DNA of 34,170 nt from contig JH152673.1 of NCBI GenBank assembly GCA_000226015.1, forward strand, positions 19,403 to 53,572, written 5' to 3'. The notes under the pieces are model-generated. The model was not told where the DNA came from, made no database searches, and saw only the letters and a program-made list of their open reading frames with translations. This document shows, one piece after another, positions 27,556-34,170 of this stretch (within the stretch, counting starts at the first letter, position 1; every line of letters begins with the position of its first letter). Source of the stretch: Mnemiopsis leidyi (taxonomy: Eukaryota; Ctenophora; Tentaculata; Lobata; Bolinopsidae). A program made the position numbers and the translations under genes.

Positions 27556-28372
27556 AGCCTTAGACTTTCGAGGGGTGGCGAACCTCAACTGTAAAATCTC
27601 CTCAATCTCGAATGGGTAGTAGACGAGCACGACAGAAAGCTAGTTACAAGCTAATTACAAGACTCCTAACCCAACCCCTAACCTTACGGGAATTCGCCAT
27701 CCCACCTACCTACATGACGAGCTTACAAGGAGAGAACCTGCTGCTCTGGACTTTGCATATACCGAAGAGAGAAATACGTTGTTAACTTAATTCTTTATGA
27801 ATCCTACATGATGAAATTCCAAATGAAATGATTAAAGAATGGTCCGGAATATTTTAGCTAAATGGTTCGATCCGAGGACTATTCAGCTAAAATACAACTT
27901 AGCTGAAAAGACCCGTTTAGCTAAGTAGCCCTTTAGCCATAAAGTCCTGGAATCAAGGATAGTTGCTAATACAATTGTCACTGATACGCTCGTTGTGGAA
28001 TAAGTCCAGTCGGCGTTTAGTTCCCATAACACTCCAGCTAAAGCTCTCGTGCAGAAACAACCGATCCATAACTCGGGGCGATGATTGATGATGCAACTCT
28101 TCATTCACTCTGAGCGGTCATTGTGAAGGTAGTATCGTCATCGAGTGCATCAAATGGTCTCAGTGTGCTGCAGTGGTCGCCAGTAGCGATCGCCATTTTC
28201 GCCAACGGCGATTGGCCTTGGGATCACCATTGGTGCAACTGACCACATCTTGAGAGACTTATACACCAGTCGTGAAAGACTTATGCAATATGGTTAGTTT
28301 GATTATAGACGGCAGGATTTTATAATTTCATCGCACCTTTTTACAGTCCTAACAGAATGGTTTAAGCCATTT

Positions 28373-28401
28373 CATGTCTGACTTTAGGCGAGTCAGACAT
28401 G
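28373..28401. repeat. Perfect 11-bp stem hairpin
   Basis: CATGTCTGACT (28373-28383) and AGTCAGACATG (28391-28401) are exact reverse complements around the 7-nt loop ttaggcg. No gene context explains it. Confidence 0.8.
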
Positions 28402-30396
28402 CTCAATTGTAACCTGGGGCTCCACTCCAACAAAATCAACTGGACTGGGAGAACATCCGGGAAGCATCTGCTCTTGGAGATGGCCAGAAAATCTGACGCA
28501 TTTTGAGTAACAAAAAACAGATGAAAGGTTTCAAAATTGAGGCTCTGACACTTATCGCATGAAGGGTTGGGGACAAAAGGTCCCTCCCGTCAACAGAAAG
28601 GAAATTATGTCAGTCGACGCGAAAAGACCTGACCATCTTTTTTCTTATCATAGGAGCACCAGGGCAGCTCTTCAAAGCTTTAAAACTAGACTTTTACGGT
28701 TCACAAATCGTGACATTCATTAAGTTTAAAACCAGCTGTTATGGGGCACACCAAGTCGAACAATAATGCTGGTTAAAAACGAAAATCCACCTGACGCAGA
28801 GTTCTCTGTTCCGGAGACGGTCAATCTCGCACTGCCGTCTGTAAGATGTTATTATTCTTTGTACACCGTAGCTTAGAGACCAGAGGAACTACTAAACTTG
28901 TATCAATACTTTGAGGATACAATGGCAGATGGCTAGAACAGAGAAAATCCGTACGTACGTGCGCGGCTCAAAAGTCGAATGCTGATTACGTGTGTACTTA
29001 CAATACAATGATCCTTCTAATGCCTAAGCTTTGGTCCTCTATTGGGGCTAATTTGCGTTGCGAAATGGGTCTCATGGGGCGGAGGGTATAGCTAAATAAA
29101 AAAGTGGGACACTGTTTTCATTTTCAATTATTATACAAATCAAGGCTACCCAGTGCAGGCGGTATCAAGCGGTAAGGTTGGTCTATACAACAGGCCTAAG
29201 TAACCTGGCAGGCGGCAGCTTCGACTCATTCGACACTAAACTTGGACAAAGAAGATGTCAAGAATCAGGAACGCACATCAGATAAGTTGGCAGTGGCCAA
29301 TGTTTGGTTTATGGCCTTCGTATTATACATTTGAACTGTAGATAAACCTTCTACTTTTCGAAAAGCGCCCAGAAATCGTGTGTCAAGGGTAGGAACTGAC
29401 TTCCCTTGTATTTTTTCGGTATCGGGACATTCTCAATCTTAACGCTTAGTTTAAATTCAAACAATGGAACTCAGATAATTTATATAAAACGGTTCATCTC
29501 CATTTGAAAAGCAAAATAAAATTCTTATAGTTGCCAAGACAACGAAACGTGGTCGGTCTACTGCTCATCCCTGTTCAGTAAAGTTAATTCGAAATCTACA
29601 CAAGATCGCTTCATCTAATCAACTTGACAAGAGATAAGCCCGCTAGAAACACAGTAATCAACGATCACCGCACCAATATGGGGTCAATTGAATTGCGTAC
29701 AATGCTCAATAGAAGATTGGCCGGATTGGCAGACTGAAAAAGTAAGAGCAAATAAATTTATCATTCTCAAAGTTCAAAAATCAAAAACACATGTTTCAAG
29801 CTTTATATTATGCCCGCTACGTGAAGAATGATCCACAAAATCCAAAAAGAAGCACAAATTATTGAAGGTAAAATTAATAACATTATATTGTTACTGGACG
29901 TCTATACATAAACAAATTATCAATTTAATAGTGCGTTATTCGTTTAGACTGCTAAGGATAAAACCTTATGGGAAACAAATTTACACACTGTAAAAAGTAT
30001 TAAAAAGTTTTATAAATGAGAGCAAAATAACGAACAATTAAATCTCTTAATTAGGCGTCCGGTATACTATAATATTTAGTGGCATCATTGAAATTTTGAT
30101 GAAAACCTTTTCAAATCTGAGATGATCTGGGCCCTTTGTCATGATAGCAGACATTTCCTGAGCACAGTCGTGTCATGAGTGTACAGTACAGGCAGCAGCT
30201 TGGCTAAAGTGCTCATTATACGCAATGCATTGAGCGAAAGACAAAGTACATTTAAAGCTGGCTCTTCAAATGGCATGTCTAGCATGTACATTGAACTTGA
30301 GACCACAGCATTAACGTGCGAACTCACCTATAGAGTATAGCTATATTGCAAACACAGTCAAAAATTCTGCACAGTGTACACAGAGTACATTATACT

Positions 30397-30427
30397 GTGT
30401 ATTTTGTACACAGTGTACAAAATACAC
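30397..30427. repeat. Perfect palindrome, 15-bp arms with one central base
   Basis: GTGTATTTTGTACAC (30397-30411), then A, then GTGTACAAAATACAC (30413-30427). The arms are exact reverse complements. Further GTGTAC/GTACA copies flank it (acagtgtacacagagtacat near 30371, cagtgtacaaacgg near 30437). Confidence 0.95.
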
Positions 30428-30711
30428 GGTGTTTTCAGTGTACAAACGGGAGGGAATGTAAAAAAATATACGGCAGCATTTTGACAAGATACATGTTAAA
30501 TAGACAATTCATTAGGAGTGTAGTTACTTGATAGTGTTTCAAGGACATAGAGCAATTAGGAGCAGCAGGGGACTGTACTATACACCGCCCAACGTAGAGC
30601 CGTGAACAAAGCGGTGCTATCAGGTACAAATAGGAAGAGACATTGGGTAGATCTGTACACTTATATTATACTACAAAAACCTCTATAGCAATGTGACCAA
30701 ATGTCAAGATG

Positions 30712-32276
30712 TCAGAGTCGAAAATGTGGCTTGGATTGTTCACAGAATTCGATCTTGTCCGGCTCCAAGCTCATTTCTCTTTCGGACTTCTTCCAGTTTG
30801 CCACGTCGAACCAACAATATACACCGTACGGACCTTTCGGGGCTTCCTTTCCCAACGCCTTCGTGATCCAGATCTTCTCAGGAATGTAATACATCCAGCC
30901 CCTGTTTTGTAGCTCCTGGATGGCGAGGAGCTGTATTGTCGTACCGATGTTGTTGTAGTACAACCAGAACAGAAGGTCATCTCCGTACTTCTTTATCCGG
31001 TCTATCATGTTGATGTTCAGTCGAACGTGAAGACGTCTGTAGTCGGGAGGCACGTTCTGCTCAAGCTGGTGAAGTCCGCATGGTCGATCTGCCCAGGGCG
31101 ATTGGAATGTGCTGTGTAACTTGCCTTTACTTTGTAGGTTCAGACCTAAATCGCATAAATCCATCCCAAGGGCGAACTTTATTAAATTAGGACAGGAATC
31201 TTTCGATCTGATGAAGGCCAGAAGACCAGCCATACCGAATTGATCTTTGCACATTGACGGAGGAAATGTTGGAAGAACGATACTTTTGGACGGTTTGGAT
31301 GCCATCATCACCATAGAACTTTGCTTAACTTCTTGTTGCGCCGGAGCCACTTGGGCCATGATGTCGTTTGGGAGGACTTGCTGAGTGGGCATGGGATGGG
31401 GATTCTTGGGGGCGCCAGGCAAAGCAGGAAAATCTTCGTGTGATATTTGAAAGCCTGGCGAGTTGTCCGCCTTGGCTTGGCCCGTTAAATTTGTGTTAGA
31501 AACTTCCGAGTACGTCTTGTTACCTGTGATGTTCTTGGCGAAAGGACCGTTGGATGCATTAAGGTTAAAACCAGATACGGGGTTGCTGTTCATGCTGGGC
31601 ATACCGTTGTCCAGTCTCATATTACTTAGCTGCTTGGTAGGGGCTTGGAGGGAGGGGAACTCAGACAAGTCCAAACTTTCTGACGTGTTGTTGTTTAAGT
31701 CCAGTGAGGGCGAGAAGACTCCCGTGTTGAAGGACGAGTAGCTGTTGTTGTTTGGGATGTTGTTGAATTGAGAGGAGTAAGGACCAGAGTTGTTCGGCAA
31801 CCCCGACCCAAACAGATGGGACGTTCCCTGGTTAGACTGCTGTGAACCGAATATGTGTGAAGAACCTTGGGAATTTGACGTCGTTCCAAAGGAGCCTACA
31901 GAGGATGGGGACGTTGATCCGCTACCCATAAAATTACTCATAAAGTTGCCGAAAGAATTGCTTCCGAAATTCGATGATAAACTATTGCCACCCAAACCGG
32001 GAGAAAATTTAGAGTTCAGATTTGAACTTTGATTCGATTGATGCGACGGAAAGCCATTGGTTAGACCACTCGGTTGATTGAGTCCTCGACTACCTGAATT
32101 GAGTCCTAAACTTGAGTTTGTACTACTTTGACCAAGTCCCGTTGAAAAGGAATTTAATCTGCTAGATGACAGGGAGGTATTGTTGCTGTTGCCGTTTGAT
32201 CCACCGTACAATTGTGACGTGCTCCGAGACTGGCCTAAACTTTGTAAACTGGTAGAACTCATACTGCTTGTGAGAC
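30712..32276 (-). CDS. CNOT2: CNOT2, CCR4-NOT complex subunit 2 (almost entire protein in one exon)
   Basis: CNOT2 pairs with CNOT3 to form the NOT module, which docks on CNOT1 and couples deadenylation with decay and repression of mRNA. From ATG 32262 the ORF gives 516 aa. Residues 1-190 are low-complexity Ser/Asn/Gly/Gln. The family's short motifs follow: LDLSEFPSL (197-205) and HEDFPALPG (275-283). The CNOT1-anchoring segment begins at DQFGMAGLLAFIR (340-352) and continues FALGMDLCDLGLNL. The C-terminal NOT box (about 385-505) contains FQSPWADRPC, KKYGDDLLFWLYYNN, LQLLA-like IQLLAIQEL, RGWMYYIPEKIWIT and YCWFDVANWKK, all in the family order. The exon starts at 32276 after TTACGTTTCAG, and the frame stays open across the 14 nt before the ATG. 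Upstream coding exons are therefore possible (the human protein, 540 aa, has extra N-terminal residues), and 32262 may be internal. Having the disordered half and the NOT box in one exon is unusual for an animal gene. Confidence 0.93.
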
Positions 32277-34084
32277 CTGAAACGTAACTCAGTCAAGTTC
32301 AAGAAACAAAAACGTAACACTGTTTCATTGGCATATCATAGATTATCAACTATATTTGATCAACTATATTTCATCAAGTCAAATATTTCATCTAGAGAAG
32401 GAGTCGGGTATTCTCGTACCGAGTTTTAGCGTTGTTCAATATTGATTAGTCATTCCTGATTCCCTATGTATAATCAATTGTAGTCACGTTGTTCAACAAT
32501 TGACTACTGACAACTATGGAATGGCCAAGAATTATTGGAAAAGAGCTACCGTGAGATACGAAACTATTGATTTCTGCATATATTTCTCACGTTCACAAAA
32601 GGGCCTAACGATTTTTCAATTTTTCCTAAATGTAACGTGCTAATTGATGCGTGTTTTTTGCTAGTTTGCTTTATTGCTTTTTTACAATCTAATGAGAGGT
32701 GCTATATACCATATTTAACGATTGTTTTGATGAAACAGTGAAAATTCCTTAATTCCTCGTACCAGAGAAATTGAAATATTCAGAGAATAGGACTTAAATG
32801 TAAAGTGAATGTGGAAGACTTTTTCACAACAACATACATGACAATATAAATACATTTAGAGTTGTCTAATTTGTGGTGCAAGCACTTATCTGCAGAACTA
32901 GAGAGCATGCAAAGACACATACTTTATCAAACACGAAAGTTGAATTAAACAAGAATTGCGCCCGCTTTGTTTGGTCTCAGGTGGACGCTTGAGATTTCCA
33001 TCTCTCTTTAGACTAGATACCGCTATGAAGTTGCACTCATCGTAAACTTAATACTGATATATGATATTCACTACGAATTTTTGAACCAATTGCGCTTGGA
33101 TCCTGAACGACAGTTAACGCTACAATTACAAAGACCAGGTGAAGCTGAAAGGTAGAAACCCATTCAGACTTAATGACGGCAACTCCGGGTCAAAAACTCT
33201 GCTGAGTGCTGCGCGTTCCTAAAACTCGACATACCGTTAACGTGGGCGACACACACAGTGTCTCGGACGCAGTTACGTCCTTTCTTGTTGGTTTATTTCC
33301 TGTTGTTGTAAATACGTTCGCGTTTCCTTCAAGGGGTCATATCTTTTGTTCAGTACATCGTTGTTAAATCGTTTTTAAGTGTCAGTATTAATTCGTTGAG
33401 TTTTTGCTACAACAATCTACAAGTACACAGACACCGATATTGTCAATTTCCGCTATATTTTGCTTGCTATACCCGTAATCTTAAATCAATTCACATTTCC
33501 CCTGTCCTCACGTTAAGTATTGAAATTTAATTATTCAAAAAAAGTGTTCATATTACGCGCCTATTCACCTTTGAATACCAAGATTTGGTGCACGTAGGAA
33601 GTAATTGCAGTCAGCAGTCAGTGTAATGCGCGTCACATCACGTATTTCATCTGTTACATAATTTAAATTACTTTCGGAGGAGCAGATGGGACTCCGGACA
33701 CCGGACACCGCAATCTAGCTACCTACCCACCTACCACCACCAAAAGGCATCTGTTCGAAGCTTTGAAAATACAAACTTTCGCGTTTGATAAAGTATGTGT
33801 CTTTACATGACAATATAAATATATTTAGAGTTGTCTAATTTGTGGTCGGGATCAAAACTATGGTTTTCAAAGCTTCGAACAGAGACAATGTAAGAGCCTA
33901 AGACGCGTTTTTAATAGAATTTACCCCTAACCATAGTTTTGATGCCGACATTGCTTCATACCATGCCCTATATTTCCTGTGAGCCTCACTATAATCTAGT
34001 GTTCTCAAGGTCGTTGTAACTAAACTAGCAACCACAACGCTTAATTACTATATCACTGAAACATATACGACAATTACATAGAAC

Positions 34085-34087
<3 letters not shown>
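32277..34087. other. Upstream of the CNOT2 exon: no coding exon recognised
   Basis: AT-rich DNA that would hold any 5' exon and the promoter of CNOT2. I could not identify a partner donor with confidence. The right half is occupied by the nested repeats listed at 32835-33943. Confidence 0.4.
32835..33943. repeat. Rearranged MITE-like repeats with nested inverted repeats
   Basis: Block B, 43 bp (tacatgacaatataaata...tttgtggt), occurs at 32835-32877 and again, same orientation, at 33804-33846 with one change. Block A, 31 bp (aactttcgcgtttgataaag...), lies at 33774-33804 directly before the second B, but appears inverted at 32911-32941 after the first B. The second copy is enclosed by 20-bp perfect inverted arms (33750-33769 and 33864-33883). 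These overlap another 15-bp inverted pair (33851-33865 and 33929-33943). I see no ORF inside. Confidence 0.8.
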
Positions 34088-34115
<28 letters not shown>

Positions 34116-34170
34116 CGTGTGTGTCGTGTGGTGTGCGAGTGTGCGTGTGCGTGTGCGTGTGTGTGTGTGT
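34088..34170. repeat. (GT)n microsatellite at the window edge
   Basis: Mainly GT dinucleotides with interruptions (tcgtgtgtgtcgtgtggtgtgcg and GTGC variants), continuing to the last base, so its full length is not visible. Confidence 0.95.

Larger units (their letters stand above)
26837..30711. other. Intergenic region between the MITE and CNOT2
   Basis: I found no convincing gene. Scattered across 26950-27950 is a degenerate motif of the form ggactatttagcc / ttagctaaatgg, in both orientations (for example 26955, 27863-27915). A degenerate FLYWCH-like ORF (27265-27555), a hairpin (28373-28401) and a long palindrome (30397-30427) are listed separately. The minus-strand ORF 30139-30327 has fairly gene-like residues but no good acceptor. 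Confidence 0.4.

Noticed and set aside
27864..27873. ggttcgatcc, resembling a tRNA B box
   Set aside because: One base short of the consensus, and no A box or cloverleaf upstream; part of a degenerate repeat.
30139..30327. 62-residue minus-strand ORF with gene-like residues
   Set aside because: No convincing acceptor, no domain and no start context; an exon cannot be excluded but is unsupported.

Overview
This is nuclear DNA of an animal. The window is AT-rich and gene-poor, with GT-AG introns, several miniature transposons and minisatellites, and genes of families typical of metazoans: ERGIC-53, coactosin, a PRA1-family protein, mitochondrial 3-hydroxyisobutyrate dehydrogenase and CNOT2. 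I cannot fix the species. Divergent proteins, intron-poor copies of HIBADH and CNOT2, and acceptor-like sites just upstream of start codons would suit an early-branching marine invertebrate (for example a ctenophore or hydrozoan), but that is a guess. A run of N (21603-22180) marks an assembly gap.

Layout. 1-1177: the 3' end of a plus-strand LMAN1/ERGIC-53 gene (last two exons, ending in a KKFF tail), preceded by a 173-bp tandem repeat. 2533-5698: a complete four-exon coactosin gene on the minus strand, convergent with LMAN1, with short tandem repeats in all three introns. 5.7-12.7 kb: no recognisable gene; it holds repeats, an inverted-repeat element, a perfect RFX X-box-like palindrome and a paired CRE cluster. 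12.75-20.5 kb: three minus-strand genes head to tail. In transcription order across the locus these are a PRA1-family (PRAF2/ARL6IP5-like) gene, an intronless HIBADH, and a four-exon gene of unknown function with a helical N-terminus and a long basic, disordered tail. 21.3-22.7 kb: a damaged coiled-coil ORF, probably transposon-derived, duplicated on both sides of the gap. 23.4-25.0 kb: an unidentified spliced minus-strand gene ending in a nuclear-localisation-like KKRKK tail. 25.0-30.7 kb: intergenic, with a complete 458-bp PIF/Harbinger-like MITE, hairpins and a degenerate FLYWCH-like ORF. 30.7-32.3 kb: CNOT2, with almost the whole protein in one exon, minus strand. 32.3-34.2 kb: nested inverted and direct repeats and a terminal GT microsatellite.

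The most notable observation is in the PRA1-family gene. It has two alternative 3'-terminal exons (starting at 19687 and 18467). They begin in the same phase, each can complete the PRA1 domain with an H..PM pattern at identical spacing, and then they encode entirely different tails: a short one with PPEY and YEQI motifs and a ~220-residue charged one. An AATAAA signal lies between them, as expected for splicing coupled to alternative polyadenylation. A second theme is that all five genes with a visible start codon have an AG acceptor-like site 5-21 nt upstream of the ATG, which suggests either 5'-UTR introns or spliced-leader trans-splicing.
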